NCBI GenBank assembly: GCA_036874045.1
Contig: CM072335.1
Span: 25,179,501-25,243,500, forward strand
DNA: 64,000 nucleotides
Origin: Cymodocea nodosa
Lineage: Eukaryota > Streptophyta > Magnoliopsida > Alismatales > Cymodoceaceae
Direction: 5' to 3'
Part shown: one piece after another, positions 1 through 12,588 of the stretch
Numbering within the stretch: the stretch's first letter is position 1
Layout of the letters: each line of letters starts with the position of its first letter
Translations under genes and position numbers: made by a program
Notes under the pieces: model-generated
The model's input: the letters and a program-made list of their open reading frames with translations, nothing else
Told to the model about the DNA's origin: nothing
The model's database searches: none

Positions 1-3000
1 AATTTGAAAATTCCATTAGAGAGAATGAGAAAGATAAGGCTGATGGACAAGACATTAATAACGAAAAGAAAAAAATTGAATTTGAGGGAAACGTTAAAGA
101 AGAAGTGAATGACAAAACAGCACCAGAACAAAACAAACTTCTTGATGGATATAATGCAAAAGCCACAAATGACCCCAAAGAAGAGGTTGATCTGTTAATC
201 TAAGAAACAGTTTAATACAAATGTGCACATTTTTTCACTTTTTTTCTTTTTTGATGTTCCTTAATATTTCAGAAGCAGCTAAGATGAAGATGTCTATGTC
301 ATACAGGATGAAATGCTCATTTCCAACATAGAACAGAACATCAAGAAAACAACAGAAATGAAGCTTGATAAGGCTGAAGAATCCACGAATGTTGATAAAT
401 CAACACAAATGAGCACTGAAGTATCTATTTTCAATGTACGTGTTATTTCTTCATATTTTATTATTATTTCCAAATATGCAACTCTTGCTCTCTCTATCCA
501 GGTTGAAGAGCTGAAAACTTCAGGTGAAAATTCAATCAATGTTTCTGATGGCAGTATTGGTAGTAACATGATGGACACTAGTGAGGATCAAAGTGCTGAA
601 CTACCAGAAGAAATTGGCTTAAGGAATGAGTGGGAAAATAATGATAGCAAATCTGAAAATGAAGACATCAATAATTCCTTGCACAGGAATAACGAATCTG
701 ATAAGCCATTTGATGTAAAAGTCATAGAGAAGATCAAGAAGAAAATTAATGCTGCCCAAATACAAAACCCAGAAATGCTTGAAACAGCCAATTTTGCAAA
801 GGAACAGACCTCCAATGAAGAGGTGAGATTGGTCTAAGTTTTTCAAGTGCTGCTCATTTTACAAATTTAATTGTTATCAAAGCATCTCAAAATTTTAATA
901 CTCCAATTCCAAAAACAAGTATTATCATTCACAAAATAATTTCTATTTCTGAAACTTGGGCTGAAAAATTTTATGTTGGTGCAGAATTTTACTATGGTGG
1001 ATTCAAGAGAGAAGGAAGAAAATAAAGAGTCTAAGAATGAAGAAAAGAAAAATATGAGTGCCACCATATTGTGTTCTGCTATGGAAACAGTTACTGTAGA
1101 TGGACCAAAAGAACATGAAAATACTGCAAAGCCTTCCATTTCTGAGACTGTGAATATTGTCCAGCCGAACAAGGAGAGAATCATTGAATCTGATGAAATA
1201 GCAATAGAAGAACCTCTTGATATAGGGCCTTCCATAAATGTAAAGACATTAGATGAAGTGGTTAGAATGAAAATAGCTTTATCTTTCATTATAAATAATT
1301 TTATTTCATTATTTCTGCATTCTTCTTTTACATGTTTAAATGATTATTACATATATTTTCCAAAATTGGAGCAGAACCATGATGCACTACATCCAAGTAA
1401 GGAGATAGATGCTGCAGCATCTGCAAAAGAACAAGAAGAGAACAATAATTGCTTTGCCTTAGCAGATACTGAAGTAGCTTCCAAAGAGCTTAAGAAGTCC
1501 TCAAGTTCTGTTGCTCCAAACGAGAGCAGTATCTTGGAGGATAAGGTTGGTCCCAAGTTGGTGCAAGAGACAGAGAACGATGCTGGAAACTTTATCACAA
1601 TTTCAAACAAAGAGGTCAATATAACCAAGCATAGAAATGTATTGCTTAACATATCATATAAGACAGTTTTTGCTTATTTCTACCAGACTATAAAACTAAG
1701 ATTTATTCAAAATTATTTGCTTTACATCTAGTAGAGCCTTGATGCTGAAGATCCATGAAAAAAATAGTGAGTATAGAAATCAAGGACAACATAATACCTG
1801 GTACCAATGAACAACCCAACAACACTACCTTCACCACAAGTTACCACCAACATAAGGATATCACAAATATTGCAGTATCGGATTCATCTGAGAAAAACAA
1901 GGTAACCATTACTATCAAAGATGAAGGAAACATCAAAGTTTACTCTGCAGCATGTATTACTTATAATAGTGCACTGACAAAAGATAGAGTAAAATAAGGA
2001 GATTATGCTTTAGTGTGAAATTGGGGTACAAATTGAAACTTTTTTAAGGGTATAATTATCAACACAGCAGTTCTAATTTATACTCTGTTTACCACCTCTT
2101 CCCAAGTTACTAGAAGTGTTTCTTCATTGATGCCATTACAACGAAAGTATGAAACATAATGGTTTTTCTTGGGAAAACATGAGAAAACCAACTTGAAGAC
2201 AGCCACTAACACAAGGATGTCCACTAGAATGCAGACAATATTAGGCCTCACATCCTTGTGAATTGTGGGCGGTTGCTTTGTAATAGCCTTTCATGTTTCA
2301 GTCCATATTAGATCTCTGTGAGAAGCTGCATAAGACATACAAATGTATACTACCATTCATCTCTTTCACTATTGTTGTATACATGAACAGAACCTGGACT
2401 CCATGGATCCATTTGACAGAAGAGAAAGTAAAGAACTCAAAGATAAGCAAGAGCATGTATTTGCACCAAATAAAGACAAAAATATGATCTTAGTGGTGGA
2501 CCAGCTTGAGGAGATCAGAAATTCAGACACATCTGAGATGAACATGAAGGAAGAAATAAACAAAATTCATGATCCAACATACAACAAATCATCAAAGAAA
2601 GAGGTAAGACAAAAAGATAGAGTTAAACTGTTTACTTTTGATTGATCAAATTCAAATAGTATTGCTTTTGTTTGGTTACAAGGGAAAACCATGAATCCAA
2701 GGAGTAATAATGTTCAAAACTTCATTAGTTGTGGTTTGTTTGTAATATTATCCACTCAGTAAACACCAGAATATGCTTATGTTGAAGTCATTACAATAAA
2801 TTATTAATTTCAAAACATTACTTATCTCAATCCTCATATTTTGCTTTCTGTTGTACATGTGAAGCAGAGACTTGAAGCTGATATTTCGCTCGATAAAAAA
2901 GAAAACAGAGAGCATGACATAAAGGCAGAACCTGTTATTCAAGAACCAACTAAAGAATCGCATTTTCTCAAAGTAAGTAGCCAGATTGCCAACACCACAA

Positions 3001-6000
3001 TATTCACAGTATCAGATGAATGTGAAATGCATGCCCAAGAATAAGACACTAATTGCAACAAAGGATTTAATCATAGTCTATAATGCAGCACTTTTGTAGG
3101 ATACAAAGCATCACAGACAAAAAGTTAGAAAGAGTATCTTTTAATTTTAATTGTTCAATTTTGAGCTTTAAGTGAAAAAGACCCAAATAATATAATTAGT
3201 TTTATGAAGGAGAAAATAATCAAAAGTTTATGAACAAGTCATATTAGATGACTTTATAACCCTCATATTACCAAGTGACAAATCAGATCAATAAAAAAGT
3301 TTCCTATCCATGATACCAATATAGAAAATGTATAACAATTTTTGCATCTGTCTATCATGATGGTTTGAAAAAAAAAAGAAGGAAATGTCAATGTGAAAAG
3401 ATTGTACCTCAAATCTAAGACTTTCCAGAACCATCTCGAGGAGGAATAAAATAAGGATCTTCTTAGATTAGTACTAATTGAGATCAACTAAACTGATTAT
3501 TACATAATTAGGAAAGTACATATATATATATATACATATGTTAATAGGCCTAATGGGCTTTTACATATTTATACTTTAACACTCTCCTTCAAGTTGAAGC
3601 ATATATATCTACAAGGTCTAACTTGTTACAAAGATCATTAAACAAACTAATTCATAGAGTCTTGGTGAAGATATCTACAATTTCATCCTTAGATCTTGTG
3701 AATGGAAGCAAGACGATGTCACATTCGACTAGGTCACAAACATTATAACAATCAATCCCAATATGTTTTTAAGTACTTCCAATAGTATTTGTTGTTTGCA
3801 ATGTAGAAAGCAGTTTGGTTGTCACAAAACATATTTATAGAAGTAGGAATAGTTATTCCTCATTCAGATAGTAAGTTCTTAATCCAAACTATCTCACTAG
3901 TAGTTTGAGACATAGAGCGAAGTTCTACTTCTGCACTTGATTTTGAAAGGACATTTTGTTTCTTATTTCGCTAAGTCACTAGATTGTCACCAATATATGT
4001 GCAGTATCTAAATGTGAATCTTCTTTTGGTATCATTGCCCGATCTTGAATCTGAGTATTCATTGACTTGAAGATGACCATGTTTAGAATAAATCAATCAT
4101 TTTTCTAGTGATTCCTTTATATAGGATAGAAGATTTATGACACCATTCCAATACACTTATCTAGGTTCTTACATGAATTGACTAAGGACACCAACAATGT
4201 AGGTAATGTCAAGTCTATTAATAGTGAGGTAGATGAGCTTACCAATAAGTCTACGATACTATTTCACATCAAGATATAAATTAGATTCTCTATCCCAAAA
4301 AGATGGGTTTAACTCAACAAGAGTGGATTCTGACTTGCAACCCAGTAGACTTGTCTCCTCCAACAAATCAAGAGCATTTTTTTTTTTGTGTGTGTAAGAA
4401 GCATTTAATCCCCTTTGTAGGTAAATTCAATGCTAAAAAAATACTTCAACTTACCTAGATCTTTAATGGCAAAATTATTTTGTAGAATCTCTTTTATTCT
4501 GTGAATTTCAACTACATCATTGCCTGTCAAAATGATGTCATCAATATATACTGCTAAAATGACATAGTCATCACGACTGCTGTAAACAAAAATAGATGGG
4601 TCAACGATGCATTTCTTGAAATTATGTTGCAACATCACAAAATTGAACTTAGCAAACCAAGCTCATGGACTTTATTTAAAGTCATAAATGGCCCTTTTAA
4701 GAAAACATACAATGTTTTCCTCCTAAGTAACAAACTTCAGAGATTGCTCTATAAAGACTTTGGCATCCATTTGGCAAAGAGTCCACCCCTAATTAATAGC
4801 CATAGACAAAAAAATGCAAATGAAGTTTAAACGAGCAACAGAAGAAAAAGTTTCTTTATAGTCAATACTATAAGTTTGGGTGAAGCCACGAGCAACCAAA
4901 TGTGCCTTGTAATGGTCCACAGTATTAGTAGGTTTACATTTGATAGTGAAAACTCAACAACAACTAACTGTTAATGAGTTGGTAAGACAAAGAATTAACT
5001 CTTATGTACCGTGGCTAACTAATGTTTGCATTTCTTCATCAATAATATGTTTTCATTGAGGAAGAGTAAGTGCTTCATGAAAATCCTTAAGTATTGATTC
5101 CCAAAATAAAGATAAGACATTTACGATGAGAGGGACCCATGGAGTCATAGGAAACAAAGTTAGAAATAGGATAGAGAGTAGTAGCATGTGTACCCTTGTG
5201 ATATACAATAGGAAGGTCAAGATAATACTTGTTAGAAAGAGGTGGGCATGTTTGAAGTTGGTGGAGTCTCTCACGTGTGTTGCCATTGATGATAAACCTG
5301 CAAAAGATGAGAGATAGAGCACACTCCTAAAGACTCAGTAGAATGAACAATAGAAGGAGAAGCAGTTAATGGACAAGGAATGGGATCCTGGGGTGTCTTA
5401 GTAATGACACTCAACTCATGAAAATAGAAAACATCCTTTAAGAAATGGACATTAACGAAAGTGAAGTAATGACGGGTAGGAAGATAATAACACAAATACC
5501 TCTTCTAAGTGCGAGAATATCCAATAAAGACACACTTGATAAAACGAGGTGCAAGTTTGTCTAAGCCTAGGGAAATGTCCTTGACAAAGGCAATGCACCT
5601 AAAAACATGAGGTAGTAAAGTAAAGACTTCTTTATCTAGAAACAATCGTCGATAAAGAATCTATCCCTTAGTGGCAAATGAAGGCATACAATTGATAAAA
5701 TAAAAAGCAGTGAGAATGACATTGGACCATAAGTAACAAAGGACACACATCGCAAGTAAAAGGGTATAAGCGATGTCAAGAAAATGACAGTATTTGCACT
5801 CAGCAATGTTATTTTGTTGTGATATATTTAGACCAGTAGTTTGGTGTAAAATTTCATCAATTGAAAAAATGGTGCACCTCATTGTGTAGAAACTCCAAGG
5901 CATTATTAATACGAAAAATTTTAGGAGTAACAGAAAACTGACTTTCAATTTCATTAAAAAAGATACATATACATTAGCAATATTTTTTCAATCCTTTAAA

Positions 6001-9000
6001 AGGTACACTCATGATATTCGAGAATATTCATCAATGAAAACAATATAGTAACTATAGTCCAACACAGATGGAGACCAAGAGGGGCCTTAGATATCATAAG
6101 TAATGAGTTCCAACATACTTGATGAAGATGACAACTTATAACTCTGATAGGTAGCACGAAAATGCTTACTTAAAATACAAGACTTACACATTATAGATAA
6201 CACTGAAATTTAGGGAAGAGTGGCTCAAAGCTTACTAAGAGATGGATGGTTAAGCCATTGATGTCATAATAGGGAAGACTCACTAGAGATAGTGATAGAT
6301 GCAAGCTCTCTTGGTACATCATCTTGAGCCAGCACATAAACTTCATTCCCTCGATCATATCCCAAACCAATCTTCTTTCCCATTTGTAGGTCTTGAAATA
6401 CACAATGAAAGGGAAAGAAAGAGACAAAACACTATAGTTGTTTAGTAATTGCACTGTTAGACAAAAGGTCTATAGGAAATTCTAATATATATAAAACATT
6501 GTCAAGAATAATGGTAGATGTGCCGATTACACTCTCCTCACCATGAATTATGCAATTTCAATTGTCTACAATAGCAACAAATCAAAGATTGGATAGTTCA
6601 AAAAGACGTGTATTTGGTATCACTCATGTGTGTAGAGGCATCAGAATCAATAATCTAAGAATTTTCAAGAGCAAGCATGGAGAAAACTATACTAGAAAAG
6701 AAGGCATGTGCAGCATTAACAATGTTGACACTTGAGGATTGATTAGCCTTCAACAAAGTATACTCATCATAATCCTGTTGTAAGAGAACAACAACCTTGG
6801 AGTTGGATGGTGCATCTACAAGGACTTCAATGGTAGGCACAACGAAAGTCGATAGTTGGGTTGGTCAACTAAATTTAGCCCAATATTTCTTTGAAGGATG
6901 ACCACCACGATCATAATGTTTGCAAGGGACTTGCGACCTTCTACCAAATCCACCACAATCACGAGAAGAGTTGTTGCCACGAGATTCATAGTAAACTAAT
7001 GTGGTTGACTCCATGGCGGTTGGAAGAGCTACTGATTGAACGTGAAGAGCACAATTCAATGTGGTTTGCAGCGACAAAACTATCTCCTTGCCTAGAATCT
7101 GACCTTAGATCTTGTCTGTGATATTAGGTTGCATTCTTGCTAGAAAGATTGCAACCTTAAGCTTCTCTCGATAATGTTTGAGAGTGGAGAGATAAGTAAC
7201 CAAGGGTTGATCGAAGCAAAATATTCGTGCAGTGATCGATCACCCTAATGATTCAAAAACAAAGTCTTAAAAATCTTACAAACCCTTGCAATATTGTTTT
7301 CATTACTGTAGGTCGCCTAGAGGGTCTCTTACATCAACTGAGTAAGATGAAAGTGTGCAATGCTACGCGCAATAGGTTCCTCCACACTTGCAAACATCCA
7401 ATTAACAACTGCATAGTCGAATGCATGCCAAGCTACATAACCAGAGTCTTTGATGTCTGATGAATCTTCCAACAGGTGTTTCAACTTCATATGAGCAGCC
7501 AAGAAATTTTCAAAGGCACTCGCCCATAGGTGGTAATTCGTTGGAAAAAGTTTGATGTCAATAGCCATGAGTTTGGATGTCCAATCATCCATACGTAAGG
7601 CTCCTAACAAGGATGAAGAATTGGCCATCAAGAATCAGTAGCAGTGACAATGATGTAGACTCTATGTCGAGTGATAGCATCAAAGAGAGGTAAATATGGC
7701 AACGTTGACAAGAAAAACAATCGTTCGATAGATAGTGGTTTAACCTTAAACTTGCTCTGATACCATCTTAGATTAACATTAAGTGGGATCAACTGAATTA
7801 ATTATTACATAATCAAGAAAGTACACACACATATATATATACATATGCTAATGGGCCTTTACATATTTACACTCTAACAAATCTTAAATCCACTTTGACA
7901 ATCAAACAATCATTAAAATTAGAATAGATATAGTCTTGCTTATAGTCTCCAACATCAATTCCATAATGTAAATGTCAGCCGACAGCTCAAATCCACTTTG
8001 ACAATCAAACAATCATTAAAATTAGAATAGATATAGTCTCCAACATCAATTTCATAATGTCAATGTCAACCGACAGAACACTACATCTCAACATTTAACT
8101 GACATGTCATTGAGAATTTGTAAAAAAAGCATCTTATGTCATGCCAGCCAAATGAAAAACTGACGTGTTGGCGACATTTCACTGACACATGCCAATATAA
8201 CACACCATGGAGTTACTTCAAATTAGACCAAGAGGATAACAGAAAGGGGAAGGCTACCCAAGTGTGAACTAATGTACATATGCCAGATGAATAGGATGAT
8301 TCAAAAAATTCTTTTTGTTCATGATGCATAAGTAGAACCAGATCAACAAGACTCATGGTTTGATTACTGATGATCAGTCTCAAATAGTTGATCCAAACAG
8401 TTAATTTTAAACATCCAATCAATCACCCATCGTTTTTGGTTTAGTCATTGGACTTTATGTCATGAGTTAATGTGTTGTCTGCTCCATTGTTATTGGTAGA
8501 ACCAATAATGTATTGGTTGGTTTTAATATAATCCTGTCTAGCCTACTTCTTTGATATATTGCTGGATTTGGTTTATCCATGTAATGTATGGTTAGCCGTC
8601 ATATATGACTAGTCATGTTTAATGCATGTTATTTACTTATTTTGTGATTTTTTTCTTCATTCTAGAAATAAATGCACATATAATTTATTATTTTATTTAT
8701 TTAGAATTTATACCAATTAATTTCAGTGACCGTACAACCATAAGCATCCCCAAACAGCTTCTAAATATTGATTTTTTAATACAAGCATAAGAACCTTTCT
8801 AGAGCTTCTACTTTTCAAACATCATTCGTATTCTTTTTGCATAACTTAGATTGATGCTCTTGCTTTACAGGTTGAAGAATCTCATTTTATGCAAATGAAG
8901 CATGATTTTGATATGGTAGGCATATCAAAGATGACAAAGGCAAGAGAATCCACAAAAGAAGAAACAAACAATTGTCCCAACACTATTGCAGTCACGGAAG

Positions 9001-11352
9001 CACCGTTGGAAAAGACATTCAAACCAGGTGAAACACTTGAGAAAATTACCGACTCAATCAACTCCATTAAAACAATTGAGGAGCACATCAGAAATGAAAT
9101 TTTTCATTTCAACATACCAGAAAAAGAAGATACACAAGATACATCATTCAGTATTGGCAAAAAGGGATTTATTGATGAGGTCAGAATCAAGACAGAAGCC
9201 AATATCATGTTTGTTTATTTGTTTTGACTTTATTCTTTACCAGGTTGATGAATTAAAATGATATTTTATACAGGAAGTAGGGTCCAATCTTGTTCCAATA
9301 CAGCATAACCTTGATGGTTTGCATCCTGATAAGTTTGAAATCGAAGTTCTAAATGAGGAGGCAAACAAGTGCATGAATGCCTCATCAATAAGCAAGGGTC
9401 ACATAGGGAAAAATGAAAATTGCTCAAACATCATTCCTATAGAACATGGAAACGAAGTTGTGGATTCAAAAGAGACCATAGAGTACAGTGAAAGTTCTGT
9501 GATATTGGCATCTCAGCAAATCATAACAAAAGGTAGCAGCGAGGTTGATAAAAAAGCAGTTTCTTTAGAAAAAGAAACAGAGCATGAAGTTGGGCAATTC
9601 AATAATTCCAAGGATGTCAACCAACAAGTACCCAATGACTTACCGGTATCACAGTTTCTTTTGAATCAAATTATGGGAGGCAAATTGCATTGTGAAACTG
9701 ACGATTTCAAATCGAAAACTGAATTAAATGAAGAAACCCAAGATATTATTGAGCAAAATAAGAATGGCATTTCAAGGGAAGAAAATGATGACACAGACAA
9801 CCACATAAAACCTGGGACCGGGAAAAACACAGCTGATGACAACGTAGAGGTTGAAGATCCCACAGAAAAATCTAAGTCAGTGCCTGTGGATAAAAGCCAG
9901 GATGACAACAAGACAATTGAAAATGGAAATGAAGAGAATACACAAAGACTTGGAATCTGTGGTTCATTCAATAAAATTGGAACGGATGAAGAAATGATTT
10001 CTCAGTTCTCTGAAGAAACAAATCATGAGGCATTCATTGCAAAAACAAAACAATCTCTGCAAATGGCAAGTGCATCAGAAATCAAAGAGGATGTCAGCCC
10101 TAGCGAAAAAATTCAAGTAGAGGAGACAATACAAGGAGAACCTCCTCATGGTAGTAAAAACTTCAGAAAGAATCTTGATGGTTCCTCTGTTGTTATAGAA
10201 CATGATGTGGGACAAAAAGATGAAAACAGTGATTTTGTGGATATGAAGGAAATACAGTCGGATAAAGAGCTTGTCAAGAAAAATGCAACAGAGGATATCA
10301 TATCAGTTAGCAAGAATTTTGATGCTTTATTGCTTACTATGAAAGGTGTGGTGCAAAAAGAAGAAAAGAGCAACTTTTTGGATATGGAGAAGAAACAGCC
10401 AGTTAAAGAGATTGATGACAAAACTGAAGTCAAGGATATATCACCAGCACTTGATGAAACACTTATGGTTAAGAAGATGGATGATTCCATCAGAAACCAA
10501 GTGATATCTGTCAAGGATAGTCATCCAGGAACCAAAGTGGACATGAGGGATTCCAATTACCCTGATACGATCTGCTTTGAGAAATTAGATCATAAAATTC
10601 TTGGAGAAAAGAAAACAATAACAGAAGATTTTCATGACAACGACTTCGTCAACAAGAATATTGATGTTTCACTGGCTAAATCCACTCCCATAGATGAATC
10701 AATACCAAGAGAAGATAATGGGAAATTTGCAACCTCAAAAGAAATACATACAAACACTGAAATGGTTGAGGAAGTACAGAGCCTACAAGCATCGGATGGG
10801 ATATCTGCAACAACCAAACCAGCAGAACTCAAGGATACAGAAAACCAGAAAAATCCAGAAGAAGCTATACAACATGTCCAGTTTAAGGTTGCAGAAAAAT
10901 TAGGATATGTTGTAGTAGAAGAACAAAAACCTGGAAAAGCCTTGAAGAATGGAAAAGAGATAGAAGATATGGAGAAGAAACCACAGGTGGATATTGAAGA
11001 ACATGCTGTGAACGACAAGAAAATTCAAAGTCATCTAAAAGAATCAAACTTAAACACCTTTCAATCTGAAATGCAACAAGAAACTGTAAAAGAAACGATT
11101 CATATCTCAGAAAGTACCATGGAAGAAAAATTGCAGAGTGAACAGCAAATGGAACCCATGTTGAAAGAAGAGAAACATGTCATTGATGAAGCTGGCCATG
11201 AAACAGCAAAGCTCCTAGAAATTAAAGAAGCAAAACTAAGTCCACAGAAAAAACATGGCACAATATTTTCAGAAGTTCGATCAAAGTTCAAGCACTCAAT
11301 TTCTTCAGTAAAGAAAGCCATTACATGCTCATCTTCAGTTAATCTGAATTGA
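1..11352 (+). CDS. 3' part of a large multi-exon gene for a Glu/Lys-rich low-complexity protein
   Basis: The gene enters from the left edge, so its start is outside. Exons I can place are 1-185, 307-420, 502-822, 985-1257, 1375-1614, an uncertain one ending at 1901, 2391-2603, 2868-2972, 8871-9179 and a terminal exon 9274-11352. All the well-defined exons are multiples of three and join in phase 0. Some donors are strong (GTAAGA at 2604, GTAAGT at 2973), others weak (GTTGAT at 186, GTCAAT at 1615). The product is very rich in Glu, Lys, Asp, Asn and Ser, has no membrane segment, and looks disordered or coiled-coil. It ends in a basic tail (SKFKHSISSVKKAITCSSS) that contrasts with the acidic body. 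The terminal exon alone gives 692 residues. I do not recognise a family; genes like this are often auto-named titin-like or futsch-like, which is not a function. The 5.9-kb intron 2973-8870 carries a copia element. Confidence 0.75.
3461..3581 (-). repeat. 3' LTR of the copia element
   Basis: It aligns along its length with 7766-7879. In element orientation it begins TGTTA and ends TCTAAGA. Compared with its partner it has extra bases in the TA tract and an extra GGCCTAAT-like stretch. Confidence 0.85.
7766..7879 (-). repeat. 5' LTR of the copia element
   Basis: This LTR lies directly next to the tRNA-Met-type primer binding site at 7751-7765, which fixes the element's orientation as minus. 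At about 114 bp it is short for a copia LTR. Confidence 0.85.
7886..8075. repeat. Direct tandem duplication of about 90-100 bp
   Basis: The segment starting AAATCCACTTTGACAATC at about 7886 is repeated from about 7988, and both copies end in GTCA(G/A)CCGACAG. The second copy lacks about 12 bases (TGCTTATAGTCT). It lies just outside the 5' LTR of the copia element, in the same intron. Confidence 0.85.
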
Positions 11353-11766
11353 ATGAGGATAGAAACATAAGTACGCAAATGATTATTTTCTACACCTAAA
11401 CTTCTGTCATTAGCCAGTAGATATTGAGCTTCTGAAGTTCATATTGCCTTGCTTGAAACTTTATTTGGCTTCTACCTTCCAATTGCTGTTGAAAACTCCA
11501 GAGGAGCTGAACAAATCATAAATCAAGAATATATGTAGCCACCTTCACGATAGAAGGAGAAAGACCTATGTAAAATGTTATGTTTGCATATTCACTATTT
11601 AAACTTGGTAAATAGCACTAGTAGTTGTAATATATGCAATATTTTGCTTCCAATATTTATGTATATTCAACCTACAATATGCATGAATGTTTTCTGCAAT
11701 GAGCTTCATTTTTACACCTAGTCAGGAGATGTTAGAGGCTTTCAAATTATTTGGAAAATAAGCTTA
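11353..11766. other. 3' flank of the Glu/Lys-rich gene
   Basis: AT-rich sequence after the stop codon, presumably the 3' UTR and downstream flank. I see no ORF or RNA gene. Confidence 0.5.
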
Positions 11767-12275
11767 GGTTGCATTTAGAACTATGGTTAGGATCATAAAT
11801 TTTTTAGAAAAGCTAATTCATTGGAAAACGGTATTGTTTGCAGCTTTATTGATAATTTTTCTGTAAAAATAATAATTATGAGAAGTGCTTTCAAAATTCC
11901 AGACAATGTTTCTACAATTTTTCAATAAATTAACTTCCACCTTATTGTAAGGCATTGAATGATTACATTTGGAATTGCAGTTCTACCACAGCTTTTCCAG
12001 AAAAGCATTTTGTCAAAATGTGTTTCTGAACACACCCAGCAATTACAACTTTTTTGAAAATGTAGCTTCTATGATTCAATTTAAATCCAATACTTTCCAA
12101 AAAGATAATAGAAATCAACTTAAGTAGGAGTTGTGGAAACATTATACTATGTTTTCAAGTCTATCTTTATAATTTTTTGTGTTTATACATCATCAAAAAC
12201 CTATAAATAGTATCACTTTTCAATAAACTAGCATTTTTGAAAATCTTAATCCTAAATACAGCTTCAAATGCAACC
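11767..12275. mobile_element. Tourist/PIF-like MITE with TTA target duplications
   Basis: The left end GGTTGCATTTAGAACTATGG and the reverse complement of the right end GGTTGCATTTGAAGCTGTAT form imperfect inverted repeats of about 25 bp. TTA directly flanks both ends (11764-11766 and 12276-12278), the target preferred by PIF/Harbinger elements. The 509-bp interior is AT-rich and non-coding. The element sits about 310 bp upstream of the methyltransferase-like start codon, so it may lie in that gene's promoter. Confidence 0.75.
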
Positions 12276-12588
12276 TTAAACTAAAACACAGAAGTTGTAT
12301 TTCCAAAAAAACTAAAAACTCCAGGCGCATTTGGAAAAAAAAAAAACAATTTTCTAGAAACAATTTTCCCGATTGACTACCTTGCAAATGGTTTTTCTAA
12401 TTTCTACAAGTAAATTGGAGTCTTCTTATTACTGGTCTGATTTTGCCGTCTTCTGCTCTATTTTGCCTCCTCCCCAAAGTTCAACCTCAAACACTATATG
12501 TTTGTGCACAAACGAGAGTGGGTGGGTGATAGGTAGAACCCAGAGAAGGGATGAGATCGTAAAGATTAAGGTCATCCAATCAAATGAG

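Larger units (their letters stand above)
3461..7879 (-). mobile_element. Degenerate Ty1/copia LTR retrotransposon, antisense within an intron
   Basis: Two similar terminal repeats (3461-3581 and 7766-7879, roughly 80-85% alike by eye) bracket about 4.2 kb of internal sequence. Read on the minus strand, the primer binding site TGGTATCAGAGC follows the 5' LTR directly (7751-7765), and a purine-rich tract (GAAGGAGAG) precedes the 3' LTR near 3582-3592. Coding remains appear in copia order: a gag-like segment (7329-7631), a CCHC-type zinc-knuckle remnant (about 6865-6960), integrase fragments (5661-5954) and reverse transcriptase with the YIDD box (4405-4638). All are interrupted by stops and frameshifts, so the element is dead. 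Flanks GATCT (3456-3460) and AATCT (7880-7884) are a plausible 5-bp target duplication with one mismatch. LTR divergence points to an old insertion. Confidence 0.9.

Noticed and set aside
9666..11018. Minus-strand ORFs of 100-128 codons opposite the terminal exon of the Glu/Lys-rich gene
   Set aside because: They mirror the Glu/Lys-rich sense frame as Ser/Phe/Leu-rich shadows and have no family features.
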